A stretch of 64,000 nt of DNA, taken from contig DATCYF010000023.1 of assembly GCA_036570425.1 (NCBI GenBank), forward strand, positions 376,754 to 440,753. The letters run 5' to 3'. Every line of letters starts with the position of its first letter. The stretch's first letter is position 1. Shown here in pieces: positions 34,302 through 43,053 of the stretch. Under the pieces are notes generated by a model that saw only the letters and a list, made by a program, of their open reading frames with translations, did not search any database and was not told the DNA's origin. Source of the stretch: Rhizorhapis sp036570425. GTDB lineage: Bacteria > Pseudomonadota > Alphaproteobacteria > Sphingomonadales > Sphingomonadaceae. The position numbers and the translations under genes were made by a program.

Positions 34302-34492
34302 CGGGCGGTGCGTTCGATCCCATCGCCCTGATGGCGGACGCCATGCGTCTGGCGGGCGTGTCCGAGCGCGGGCTCGACAACGCCCAGCTGGATCGCCTGC
34401 GCTCGCCCGTCCGCCTCGCATGGTTCGGCGCGGCGGCTGTTGGCCTGTTCTGCCTGCTCTGGTCCGTGCTGGCGATGGGGCAGGGCCTGTAG
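34298..34492 (+). CDS. Small single-pass membrane protein
   Basis: 64 residues, coupled to the previous gene by an ATGA overlap. The C-terminal third is a membrane segment (AWFGAAAVGLFCLLWSVLAM), and the first 40 residues are soluble and helical. No family is recognised. Small membrane proteins in the lysogeny arm sometimes act in superinfection exclusion, but nothing here shows that directly. Confidence 0.58.
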   Translation: MTGGAFDPIALMADAMRLAGVSERGLDNAQLDRLRSPVRLAWFGAAAVGLFCLLWSVLAMGQGL

Positions 34493-34494
34493 CC

Positions 34495-34881
34495 ATGACG
34501 CACGATGTCCCCGCCCTTGTCCGCATCGCCCAGGCTGAACGACTCCGCCGCAAGCAGGCATGGCGCGACATGATCGGCCAGCGCAAGGTCAGCCAGGCCC
34601 GCGTCGATGCGGACAACGCCCTTTGGCAGGACATCGAAGTGCTCATGCGCATTCATGCCGGCGATCCGAAGGTCAGCATCTATTATTATCCGTCCGACCT
34701 CCCGGCCCTCGCCAGGACCGCGCGGACGACGCTCAAAACCGCTTGCGCCGCAATCGGCGCGGAGGACCCGGAGGGCTGCCGCAAGATCCGCGATCTCTGG
34801 CGCCTCACCCGCTTTCTGGAAACCGCCGCAGGCTATTCGTCGGCAATCCCCAATGAGGTTGCGGTGGGAAAGGCAGCATGA
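34495..34881 (+). CDS. Phage protein of unknown function
   Basis: 128 residues from ATG 34495, two bases after the membrane protein stop. Helical, basic N-terminal half (RIAQAERLRRKQAWRDMIGQ), then DVDADNA-type charged segments and a YYYPSD loop, and a helical end. No family is recognised. The frame extends upstream, but that portion overlaps the two preceding genes and is rejected. The following 180 bases (34882-35059) show no supported gene. Confidence 0.58.
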   Translation: MTHDVPALVRIAQAERLRRKQAWRDMIGQRKVSQARVDADNALWQDIEVLMRIHAGDPKVSIYYYPSDLPALARTARTTLKTACAAIGAEDPEGCRKIRDLWRLTRFLETAAGYSSAIPNEVAVGKAA

Positions 34882-35059
34882 TGCCGGTTCTTGGCGGTGC
34901 GAACGGATACCTTAGACGCCTGGGGTTCGGTGTAGCTAATGGGGAGCTCCCTTACGAAAGGAGCTTTTACCCAAATGCTACCGTCCCGCCGATACCTCAA
35001 TCGCATCAAATTAGTCCAGCACCACGCCAACTGCATTATTCCAGCCGGCGAGGGCGCCC

Positions 35060-35236
35060 ATGAACGCCCCGGCAAAAATCCGGCCCGGAATCGATGCCGA
35101 CATGATAGCCTTTGTCGAGGCCCTTGCGCGCGCGCAGGTTGCGAGAGACATTGCGGCCCTACGCGCCGCCCAGCGGCCTAGCCAGCAGGGAGAATCCAGT
35201 GCGCACGGTCATTTACGCACGTTTCAGCAGCGATAA
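35060..35236 (+). CDS. 58-residue protein overlapping the recombinase start
   Basis: A short frame from ATG 35060 to TAA 35234-35236, with GAGG upstream. It contains RPGIDADMIAFVEALARAQV, an amphipathic helix, and an Arg/Gln-rich end. It overlaps the first 38 bases of the recombinase gene, an arrangement that could couple their translation. Not recognised; it could be a recombination directionality factor by size and place, but there is no sequence support for that. Confidence 0.55.
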   Translation: MNAPAKIRPGIDADMIAFVEALARAQVARDIAALRAAQRPSQQGESSAHGHLRTFQQR

Positions 35237-36776
35237 CCAGAATCCCCGGTCTACAGCGGATCAGATAGCGCTGTGCCGCCAGCGCGCGGAGCAGGAAGGC
35301 TGGCCCGTCGTGGCCACGTTCGAGGATGCCGCGATCTCCGGCGCTGCTGGCATCGACGCGAACCAGCGCCCGGGGCTCAACGCGATGCTGGCATTGGTGG
35401 AGGCCGGCGGGATCGATCAGGTGCTGGCTGAGTCGACGGACCGTATCTCCCGCCACATCGCGGACGCCCATAATGTCCGGGAACGCATAGAGTTCGCCGG
35501 TGCGCGGCTGTTTACGCTGTTCGACGGCACGATCACGCCGATGATCGGCCTGGTCAAAGGCTTCATGGATGCGCAGTTCCGGACTGATCTGGCGAAGCGC
35601 GTTCGCCGGGGCCAGATCGGCACGATCAAGCAGGGGCGATCATCGGGCGGCATCGCTTATGGCTACCGGCAGGCCAACCGCCTTGACGACAAGGGCGGCG
35701 TGATTCGCGGCTTGCGAGAGATCGATCCCGATCGGGCCGACATCGTCCGCCGGATCTTCCTTGAATATGCGGCCGGTAAAAGCCCTCTCGCTATCGCCCG
35801 CGACCTGAACATGGAGGGCGTTCCGGCGCCGCGCGGCAATCTCTGGCATTCGACTGCGATCGCCGGTGAGACCAAACATAAGCGCGGGATCCTGCGCAAC
35901 GAAATTTATGTGGGCATATTGGCTTATGGTTACAGCCGTATGGTCGTAAACCCACAGACGCGACGGCGGCTGATGCGCCCGAACGCGCAGGAAGAAGTGA
36001 TTCGCCAGGACGTGCCCGAGCTGCGCATCATCAGCGATGACGTGTGGCAGCAGGTGCAGGCGAGGCTGGCGGAGAACACAACCACCCGGCCGGAGCGCCA
36101 GCGCCGCCCGAAGCACATCCTGTCGGGCATGGGCGTTTGCGGGACATGCGGCTCACCATGGGTGCGAACGACCAGCGATTTCTGGGGATGCAGCCGCTTT
36201 CGCTACGGCGGCCCCTGCACCAACAACCGCCTCATCAATAACAAGGGCTATCAGGAGCGGGTGCTGACGGAGCTGAAGAACGGCATGCTCGCGCCCGAGG
36301 TCGTCAGCGCCTACGTCCGCGAATATCACCGCGACTTCGCCCGGGCATCGGCCGATCTTGGTCGCGACAGAGGCCGCATCGAACGCAAGTTGGACGAAGC
36401 CGAGCGGCGCAAGACCCGGCTGCTGAAGGCGTTCGCTGACGGCGGTAGTGAATTTGACGAGATCCGCGACATGCTCACCAACGCCCGCGAAGAGGTGGAC
36501 CGCCTCAACCGCGAGCTGGCGAGCATGGAAGCGGTCCCCACCGTCCTGGCGCTCCATCCCCATATCGAGGAAGTTTATCGCCAGCAGGTTGTAGACCTTG
36601 AAGCCGCACTGGCGGTTCCGGAAGCTCAACTCGAAGCGATCCCGCGCCTGCGCGCGATGATCGCCCGAATCGTCGTTCATCCCAACCTGCAAAAGAAGCG
36701 CGGCGTAGTGTTGGAGGTGATTCGGCAGATGGACGAAATCCTGTCCATCGCCACAGGAACGCACGGCATTATGTAG
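35199..36776 (+). CDS. Large serine recombinase (phage integrase)
   Basis: 525 residues from a GTG at 35199, preceded by GGGAG; the frame extends upstream but lacks support. The resolvase domain opens RTVIYARFSSDNQN, with the likely catalytic serine in RFSS, and includes LAESTDRISRHIADA. The recombinase domain follows, then a zinc ribbon with cysteines in GVCGTCGSPW and the later WGCSRFRYGGPC, and a coiled-coil end (about 415-470). Large serine integrases act on short att sites without host factors. It lies about 0.9 kb from the broken host gene. Confidence 0.95.
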   Translation: MRTVIYARFSSDNQNPRSTADQIALCRQRAEQEGWPVVATFEDAAISGAAGIDANQRPGLNAMLALVEAGGIDQVLAESTDRISRHIADAHNVRERIEFAGARLFTLFDGTITPMIGLVKGFMDAQFRTDLAKRVRRGQIGTIKQGRSSGGIAYGYRQANRLDDKGGVIRGLREIDPDRADIVRRIFLEYAAGKSPLAIARDLNMEGVPAPRGNLWHSTAIAGETKHKRGILRNEIYVGILAYGYSRMVVNPQTRRRLMRPNAQEEVIRQDVPELRIISDDVWQQVQARLAENTTTRPERQRRPKHILSGMGVCGTCGSPWVRTTSDFWGCSRFRYGGPCTNNRLINNKGYQERVLTELKNGMLAPEVVSAYVREYHRDFARASADLGRDRGRIERKLDEAERRKTRLLKAFADGGSEFDEIRDMLTNAREEVDRLNRELASMEAVPTVLALHPHIEEVYRQQVVDLEAALAVPEAQLEAIPRLRAMIARIVVHPNLQKKRGVVLEVIRQMDEILSIATGTHGIM

Positions 36777-36847
36777 GAAGCGCACCCAAGCCGTTCCAAA
36801 CATGAAACCGACTCCACAAGAGAGCGGTATTCGGGCAGGGTCGGCCG

Positions 36848-37669
36848 ATGCTGGGCAAATACTTAAGGCTTTGGATCATGCGCGCTGCGGACAACAGCGT
36901 GATGCTCACCGATAAACTCACAATCCTGATCGTGCCGTTTTCGACCCTCGTTCTGTGGATGACGGGCACGAAAATGACTGAATCTGTCCAGGAGACCTTG
37001 GCCCTTGGTGTGGCGATGACGGTTGTCGCTGTCGTGCTTTTGCGTTTGGGCGCTGCCTCATTCTGGCTCTGGCGAGACGACCAGGTTGAAATGCGCAAGC
37101 AGGCAGCATCACTCAAAGAAGAACTTGGAAGGCACGATCGGTTGGAGCGCGAGGCCGCGATTGCTTACACAACCAAATTGCGAACAGAGTTAAGCGATGC
37201 ATTCGCCAAAAGCTTGGCTACAGTTGAAATTGCTTGTTACATGCCCGACAGAAATTTACCTATCGGCCGCGACTTAATAAAGGATCATATGGAGCAGACG
37301 TTCCGTATTAGGGAGCTTATTAATGCCCTATCTTACGATGTTTGTCTCCGAATATGTTCATACAACCTTGCTGTTTTGCTTTCACGAATTATGTCTAATG
37401 CAATCCAAAAGGAGCCAATTGGAGATGACTGGAGCAATTTGCAAAAAATAAAGAAGGTCACTTTCCGCATTCTTCACAAGAAAGAACCTAATGAGGAGCG
37501 CGAAATGCTCTCAATGCTGGAGGTGCAGAATATAATGGGCATTTCCGACACCCTCTCGCCGGATTCGCAGATTGAAACTATGGATGATTTGAGAAGAGCG
37601 CTTCGAGATCCAAAGCTTGCAGATCTAATGCGGAACGAATTCGATCCGCCTCGCGCCGACAATCTCTAA
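36848..37669 (+). CDS. Membrane protein of unknown function, AT-rich, at phage edge
   Basis: 273 residues. Two membrane segments near residues 25-40 (LTILIVPFSTLVLWMTG) and 51-74 (ALGVAMTVVAVVLLRLGAAS) are followed by a large cytoplasmic helical domain (about 80-270). From about 37140 the base composition is clearly richer in A/T than the surrounding phage and host DNA, suggesting separate acquisition. No family is recognised. Genes between an integrase and its att site are often cargo, such as phage-defence genes. Confidence 0.7.
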   Translation: MLGKYLRLWIMRAADNSVMLTDKLTILIVPFSTLVLWMTGTKMTESVQETLALGVAMTVVAVVLLRLGAASFWLWRDDQVEMRKQAASLKEELGRHDRLEREAAIAYTTKLRTELSDAFAKSLATVEIACYMPDRNLPIGRDLIKDHMEQTFRIRELINALSYDVCLRICSYNLAVLLSRIMSNAIQKEPIGDDWSNLQKIKKVTFRILHKKEPNEEREMLSMLEVQNIMGISDTLSPDSQIETMDDLRRALRDPKLADLMRNEFDPPRADNL

Positions 37670-37710
37670 ACATGCTGTCGTAACCCACCGGTTTGCACAA
37701 TTACGCTAAC

Positions 37711-37730
37711 GCACAATGCGCCGAGGCGCA
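37711..37730. other. Candidate right attachment site (attR) region
   Basis: Host glycosyltransferase coding sequence becomes recognisable here. TGCGCC (37717-37722), GA, GGCGCA (37725-37730) is a perfect inverted repeat with a two-base centre, the shape expected for a serine integrase crossover site. It lies at the likely phage/host junction. The repeat is also part of the coding sequence Cys-Ala-Glu-Ala-His, so it could be chance. The left attachment site is outside the window, so the core cannot be verified. Confidence 0.4.
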
Positions 37731-38469
37731 TGGCAAATATCTGGTCGTGCGCGAAGCCATTGGGGCCGCAGTCCCTTCGGCGGGCGTGGGCTGCGCCTTT
37801 GCTCGCGCTGCCCTTGAGCAGGTAGCGCAGGATCAAGGCGGCTTGCCATTCGATCCGGGCTGTCTCACCGAGGATTATGAATTGGGGCTGCGCATAGGAG
37901 CGCACGGCGGCCGGGGCGTTTTCATCCGGATGCGCGATGACGCCGGCGATCTGGTATGCACGCGCGAATATTTTCCCGCCACGCTGACGGCAGCCGTCAG
38001 GCAGAAAGCGCGCTGGATGACAGGGATCGCTTTGGCAGGATGGGACAGGCTCGGCTGGCAAGGCAGTCTTGCCGAGCGGTGGATGCGCTTTCGTGATCGT
38101 CGAGGTCCGTTGGCAGCCGTCATATTGTGCTGCGCCTATGCCGCGATCCTGCTTTTTGGCGTCACGGAAATCGCGCGCCTCGTCACCGGCACCAAAGGGG
38201 CGCCCTTTCCTCCGGTGCTTACCCTCCTGCTCACATGCAACGCCCTGCTGATGGTGTGGCGGATGGCTGTTCGAGGAATATTCGCAAGCAAGTTCTATGG
38301 CTGGCGGGAAGCCGTTCGGTCCGCGCCGCGCGCCGTGCTCGCCAACATCATCGCTATCATGGCCGCTCGCCGCGCCATGCTTCACTACATCAGGATCAGT
38401 CGCGGCAAGATGCCGGTCTGGGAAAAGACGACGCATCATTTTCCCGAAGAGTTCGCGCGGCAGGAATGA
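37717..38469 (+). pseudogene. C-terminal remnant of NfrB-like glycosyltransferase, interrupted by prophage
   Basis: About 250 residues of a family 2 glycosyltransferase: GKYLVVREAIGAAVPSAGVG, LTEDYELGLRIGAHGGRG (the ED...LG acceptor motif), QKARWMTGIALAGWDRLGW (QxxRW motif), then membrane helices such as LAAVILCCAYAAILLFGVTE. In intact homologues these motifs follow an N-terminal domain with the nucleotide-binding DxD, which is missing here. The only Met upstream (37693) lies at the junction. The rest should sit left of the prophage. NfrB-type proteins help export surface polysaccharide. Confidence 0.82.
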
Positions 38470-39526
38470 TGCCAGGAAAACCGTTCCAATTTCTTACTCT
38501 GGTGTTGTGCGCGTGGTTTTCTGGCCGCACCGCCACTTGGCTGCTTCCGGAGTTCACAAGGGGTGTTGGGGTCAATCGAGCCGACCCGCGATATCGAAAA
38601 ATTCGCTACGAAGGCGCCATGCGCCGAGGCCCGTTGATGCCCCCTTGCGATTGCGCCTTGCAGATGGAGATTCAGGCACGGTGCAGGCTATCCCATCTCC
38701 TCCAGCCTCGTTAGCTATTCACTCCAATGATAATGATGGTGCCCATAGAGGGGATTGGCGGCAAATCAGCGCTGTTCCCGTTCGGCAAAGGTCAGAGCAG
38801 CTCGGAATTTTCGACAGCCCCCCGGGGAATGGTTATTTGTCTCCCCCGCCTGCTCCGATGAGCCAGCGCGGAACGGTAGATCGCTGGTCGCTGTCGTCCT
38901 GGCTTCTCTATCGTCCGGATCATGGCAATGCGAGTCTCGCCAACGCCGGGCAACTGGGCGCGAGCCAGGTTGGAGCGCGACTTGCCTATGATCTCTCGCC
39001 CAAAGCTGCTTACAGCCTTGCAATGCATGCGCGAGTCACAAGCGCGCTGCAATCTCCGCTCGGTACAGAGGCCGCGCTTGGCATGACCTGGCGACCCGCG
39101 CGCAGCTTGCCGCTTGCTTTTTCCGTAGAGCGCAGGATTGCCGTCGCGGAGGGCGGGCGCAACGCCTTTGCGGCATACGCCGCCGGAGGAGCGGGCCCCG
39201 TGCCGCTGATGCAGGGTGTGTTGCTGGAGGGCTATGCCCAGGCAGGCGTAGTGGGTGCCAGCCGGACCGATCCTTTCATCGACGGCCGGATTACGGTGGG
39301 GCACCGCCTTCAGGCCGTAGCTGGAGAGAAGGATTTAATGGTTGGTATCGCGCTTTCGGGCGGCGCGCAGCCGTCATTGTCGCGGCTCGACATTGGGCCG
39401 CAAATATCCGCTCGGCTGCCTATTGGTAAAGGTCATGCTCGTCTGGCGCTGGAATGGCGTCAACGGATAGCAGGCAGGGCGCGGCCGCCCTCCGGGCTTG
39501 CAGTGATCCTCTCATCCGATTTTTGA
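38466..39526 (+). pseudogene. Frameshifted outer-membrane beta-barrel-like protein gene
   Basis: ATG 38466 overlaps the glycosyltransferase stop and opens a signal-like N-terminus (FQFLTLVLCAWFSGRTATWL). That frame ends at 38714. From about 38620 a different frame carries the protein-like continuation (RPVDAPLRLRLADGDSG), and from about 38830 a beta-barrel-like part (GARLAYDLSPKAAYSLAMHA; GPQISARLPIGKGHARLALE) ending in Phe, as outer membrane proteins do. One or two small indels between 38560 and 38625 are needed to join them. Probably the export-channel partner of the broken glycosyltransferase. Confidence 0.68.
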
Positions 39527-39599
39527 TGTTCCTTCAGGGCAACGTCTTTCATTCGCTACGGATTGCCGTTAGGCCAAGTGCAGTGCCAGGGCCGCTATA

Positions 39600-40514
39600 A
39601 TGTACCTTTACCTTCCCATCGCCAATTTGTCGGTCAATGCCTTTGTCATTATTGGCCTTGGCGGCGTTGTGGGCGTGCTTTCGGGCATGTTCGGCGTAGG
39701 AGGAGGGTTCCTGACGACGCCGCTCCTCATCTTTTATGGCATTCCGCCGACGGTTGCTGCCGCCTCCGCGGCAACGCAGGTGACCGGCGCCAGTGTTTCC
39801 GGGGTGTTCGCCCATCTTCATCGAAATGCGGTGGATATCCGCATGGGCAGTGTCATGGTTGGCGGGGGCATAGTGGGAGCCGCCATAGGCGCAGGGCTCT
39901 TCCGGCTATTGCAGAGCATTGGTCAGATCGATACCGCAATTGCGGTGCTTTATGTGCTGATGCTTGGCGGCATCGGCTTGTTGATGGCCAAGGAAGCCGT
40001 CCCGTCGATTATCGCCATGAAGCAGGGTAAACGCCCACGGGCACGCAAGCGCCGCCATCATCCTTTGGTCTCGGCACTCCCCATGCGGTGGCGTTTCTAT
40101 CGTTCGGGCCTTTACATATCCCCGCTGGCACCATTCCTCCTGGGCGTATTGTCGGGCATATTGACCATGCTTTTGGGCGTAGGCGGCGGCTTCATCATGG
40201 TTCCGGCCATGCTGTATCTTCTGGGCATGGCCACGCAAGTGGTGGTTGGCACTTCCCTGTTCCAGATCTTGTTCGTGACCATGGCGACGACGATGGTGCA
40301 CAGCCTCACTACCAAGGCGGTGGACCTGGTGCTGGCCCTGCTGCTGCTGATAGGCAGCGTCACAGGGGCTCAGATCGGCGCACGCATGTCGATGAAGTTC
40401 AGGCCGGAATATTTGCGGATATTCCTGGCCATTGTCGTGCTGATCGTTGCCATTCGCATGGCGCTGGGGCTTGGCTGGCGGCCAGACGAAATCTACACGG
40501 TGCATGTGCAGTGA
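39600..40514 (+). CDS. TauE/SafE family sulfite/anion exporter
   Basis: 304 residues, membrane protein. Two halves each begin with a Gly-rich motif typical of the family: GVLSGMFGVGGGFLTTPLL near residue 28 and GVLSGILTMLLGVGGGFIMV near residue 185, reflecting the internal duplication of TauE proteins. A basic cytoplasmic loop (KRPRARKRRHH) separates them. It probably exports a sulfur-containing or other organic anion. Its stop overlaps the TIGR02186 gene start, and this pair is common in alphaproteobacteria. Confidence 0.92.
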   Translation: MYLYLPIANLSVNAFVIIGLGGVVGVLSGMFGVGGGFLTTPLLIFYGIPPTVAAASAATQVTGASVSGVFAHLHRNAVDIRMGSVMVGGGIVGAAIGAGLFRLLQSIGQIDTAIAVLYVLMLGGIGLLMAKEAVPSIIAMKQGKRPRARKRRHHPLVSALPMRWRFYRSGLYISPLAPFLLGVLSGILTMLLGVGGGFIMVPAMLYLLGMATQVVVGTSLFQILFVTMATTMVHSLTTKAVDLVLALLLLIGSVTGAQIGARMSMKFRPEYLRIFLAIVVLIVAIRMALGLGWRPDEIYTVHVQ

Positions 40515-41272
40515 GCCGCTTGCGTGTCCTGCTTCTGGCGCCCATGCTCCTGTTGCTTGGGGCTGCGGCCAAGCCGATGCTGGTGCCGGATGTATCGCAG
40601 CGCTCCGTGGAGATATATTATAGTTTCTCCGGTGCGGAGTTGCTTCTCTTTGGCGCGATCATTTATCCCGATGGCCGCCCGCCCAAGGAGCCCGCCGACA
40701 TCGTCGTCATCCTGAAGGGGCCAAGCCAGTCCATTACCATGCGGGAGAAGCAGAAGATCGCGGGCATGTGGATCAATGCGGCCAGCGCGCATTTTCGATC
40801 GGCCCCCTCTTATTACGCCATGGCTTCATCACGCCCGATCGCCGATATTGTGGATGAGCGCACAGCGGCGATTTACGAACTTGGTCTGGGCAAGCTGCAA
40901 CTTTCCCCATCGTCCCTGAATGCCACGGAGGAAATCCAGCGCTTCCAGTCTGGGCTAGTCGATCTGCGTCGACGCAATGGCCTTTATGTCGAACAGCCGG
41001 GAACGGTGGAAATTACGGATGGCGTCCTCTATCGCGCACGTTTGCCGCTGCCGGCGCGGGTTGTCGTTGGCACTTATACCGCCGAAACCTTTCTGATTCA
41101 GGACGGCCGCGTGCTCGCCGCTGCGGTGAGGGAGATCGAGGTTCACAAATCCGGCTTCGAGCGCTTTGTCGCCAAAGCCGCTGACGAATGGTCGATTTTT
41201 TATGGACTCACAGCCATTGCGTTCGCCCTGGGAATGGGCTGGGCCGCCGGTTATCTTTTCCGGCGGAAATAA
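40511..41272 (+). CDS. TIGR02186 family membrane protein
   Basis: 253 residues from GTG 40511, overlapping the TauE stop. Signal peptide (LRVLLLAPMLLLLGAAA), a periplasmic beta domain with VEIYYSFSGAELLLFGAI, VVILKGPSQSITMREKQKIAG, and a C-terminal membrane anchor (IFYGLTAIAFALGMGWAAGY). This is the TIGR02186 alphaproteobacterial family found beside TauE-type transporters; its function is not known, presumably assisting the exporter. Confidence 0.9.
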   Translation: MSRLRVLLLAPMLLLLGAAAKPMLVPDVSQRSVEIYYSFSGAELLLFGAIIYPDGRPPKEPADIVVILKGPSQSITMREKQKIAGMWINAASAHFRSAPSYYAMASSRPIADIVDERTAAIYELGLGKLQLSPSSLNATEEIQRFQSGLVDLRRRNGLYVEQPGTVEITDGVLYRARLPLPARVVVGTYTAETFLIQDGRVLAAAVREIEVHKSGFERFVAKAADEWSIFYGLTAIAFALGMGWAAGYLFRRK

Positions 41273-41367
41273 CAAGCGGAAAGGCCGTCGGCTGGGGCCG
41301 CGCCTTAAACCCATGTTTACTCATCCAAGTTACATTCATGCGTTCGCGGGCACCATTTGAGGGCGAT

Positions 41368-43053
41368 ATGAACGACATGACAGGCGCAGGGCAGTTCGGG
41401 CGGCACGAACCTGTGTCGCCTTCCAATATCCCCACCCATATCGGTTCCCGGTTCAACGGATTAGCGATGGGCACTGTGTTCCAGATCGCTGGATCAAGCT
41501 CTCAGGTGCTGATTGATGCGGCCACTCTGCAGCAATTCGCGGAGGATGCCGATCATTGCATAGCAATGGCCGGGCAGGTTGGCAGTCAGGTCAAAATGCG
41601 CGTGGGTTCGTCCTGGCTGGTCGCCAATGTGCGTGCGTTGGTGCTTGATCGCCAAGCCGAGGGATTGATCGTTGCTGATATCGATTTCCTGGGGGAAGGC
41701 GATGAAGAAAAGCTGACGGGCAAAATTTACAAGTTCCGTCGCGGTGTCACTCGCTACCCGACGCCCGGCACGCAAATCTATCCGGTTTCGAGTTCCGACA
41801 TGCGGCAGATTTATGCGGCGGACGAACGGACCAATATCGAGATCGGAACTGTCTATCCCACCAAAGACACGCGCGGGGCGCTCTACGTCGACGCCATGCT
41901 GGGAAAGCATTTCGCGCTGCTGGGATCGACTGGTACAGGCAAATCGACCTCAGCCGCGCTGATCCTGCACAAGATATGCGATCTGGCGCCGCAAGGGCAT
42001 ATCGTCATGATCGATCCGCATGGCGAATATAGCGCCGCCTTCAAAGGCAATGGGGCGCTATATGATGTCAACAATCTCGCTATGCCCTATTGGCTGATGA
42101 ATTTTGAGGAGCATTGCGAAGTCTTCGTGACGTCCGAAGGCGCGGAACGCACCATGGACTGCGACATTCTCGCCAAATGCCTGCTCGCGGCGCGGTCAAA
42201 AAACCGTATGGCGGAGGGCATGGCGCGGATTACCGTGGATTCGCCCATCCCTTACCTGCTCTCCGATTTGACCAACATCCTCCAGAACGAGATGGGCAAG
42301 CTGGACAAGGGCACTACCTCGACGCCTTATATGCGGCTCAAGACCAAGATCGATGAGATCAAAGCCGATCCGCGTTATGCCTTCATGTTCTCCGGTATGC
42401 TGGTCGGCGACACGATGGCGAGTTTCCTTGCCAAGATTTTCCGGCTGCCCAGCGACGGCAAGCCGATCTCAATTATCGACGTATCGGCCATGCCATCGGA
42501 CATAACATCGGTGGTGGTGGCGGTTCTGTCGCGTATGGTGTTCGATTATGCCATTTGGTCGCGTAATGAGCCGCAGCGGCCCATCCTGCTGGTTTGCGAA
42601 GAAGCGCATCGCTACATACCAAGCAGTTCCGTCGGCAGTGGACAATCCGTGCGCAAAATATTGGAGCGGATCGCCAAGGAAGGCCGTAAATATGGGGTAT
42701 CGCTAGGCCTTATTACGCAGCGGCCTTCCGATCTTGCCGAAGGCGTTTTATCACAATGCGGCACCATCATCGCCATGCGCCTGAATAACGATCGCGATCA
42801 GCAGTTCGTGCGGGCAGCCATGCCCGAAGGTGCGCGCGGCTTTCTGGACAGCATCCCGGCTCTTCGGAACCGCGAATGCATCATCTGCGGCGAAGGCGTG
42901 GCTATTCCCATTCGTGTCGCATTCGACAATCTGGCCGAGGAGAAGCGGCCGGCATCAAGCGATCCGGTCTTTACGGACCTTTGGCAACAGACCGGTGGCG
43001 AGACGGAAATATTGGAGCGCACGGTGAGCAGGTGGCGCAATCAGGGGCGGTGA
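41368..43053 (+). CDS. HerA-like hexameric ATPase (DUF87/HAS barrel)
   Basis: 561 residues from ATG 41368 (GAGGGCG upstream). N-terminal HAS-barrel, then Walker A LLGSTGTGKSTSAA, Walker B-like HIVMIDPHGEYSA, LLVCEEAHRYIP, and the later KEGRKYGVSLGLITQRPSDL, all HerA landmarks. HerA ATPases pump DNA, often with NurA nuclease; no NurA is beside it. In bacteria such proteins can be housekeeping or part of defence systems (for example with Sir2), but no defence partner is seen here. Confidence 0.88.
   Translation: MNDMTGAGQFGRHEPVSPSNIPTHIGSRFNGLAMGTVFQIAGSSSQVLIDAATLQQFAEDADHCIAMAGQVGSQVKMRVGSSWLVANVRALVLDRQAEGLIVADIDFLGEGDEEKLTGKIYKFRRGVTRYPTPGTQIYPVSSSDMRQIYAADERTNIEIGTVYPTKDTRGALYVDAMLGKHFALLGSTGTGKSTSAALILHKICDLAPQGHIVMIDPHGEYSAAFKGNGALYDVNNLAMPYWLMNFEEHCEVFVTSEGAERTMDCDILAKCLLAARSKNRMAEGMARITVDSPIPYLLSDLTNILQNEMGKLDKGTTSTPYMRLKTKIDEIKADPRYAFMFSGMLVGDTMASFLAKIFRLPSDGKPISIIDVSAMPSDITSVVVAVLSRMVFDYAIWSRNEPQRPILLVCEEAHRYIPSSSVGSGQSVRKILERIAKEGRKYGVSLGLITQRPSDLAEGVLSQCGTIIAMRLNNDRDQQFVRAAMPEGARGFLDSIPALRNRECIICGEGVAIPIRVAFDNLAEEKRPASSDPVFTDLWQQTGGETEILERTVSRWRNQGR

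Larger units (their letters stand above)
1..37716. mobile_element. Prophage (siphovirus type), right part; left end outside window
   Basis: A continuous block of phage genes: terminase, portal, ClpP-like protease, HK97 capsid, connectors, tail tube, chaperones and tape measure, then a replication/early operon, a divergent repressor pair and a serine recombinase. Structural genes run off the left edge, so lysis genes and the left attachment site are not seen. The right edge is placed near 37.7 kb because an interrupted host glycosyltransferase gene resumes there. The exact boundary is inferred. Confidence 0.93.

Noticed and set aside
34878..35063. A 61-residue plus-strand frame directly after the gene at 34495
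   Set aside because: Pro/Arg/Ser-rich, no convincing ribosome site; coupled-looking ATGATG is probably chance. The region is left as non-coding.
41368..43053. HerA-like ATPase as part of a defence island
   Set aside because: No Sir2, NurA, DUF4297 or other effector gene adjoins it; neighbours are mobA and a TIGR02186 protein, so a housekeeping context is more likely.
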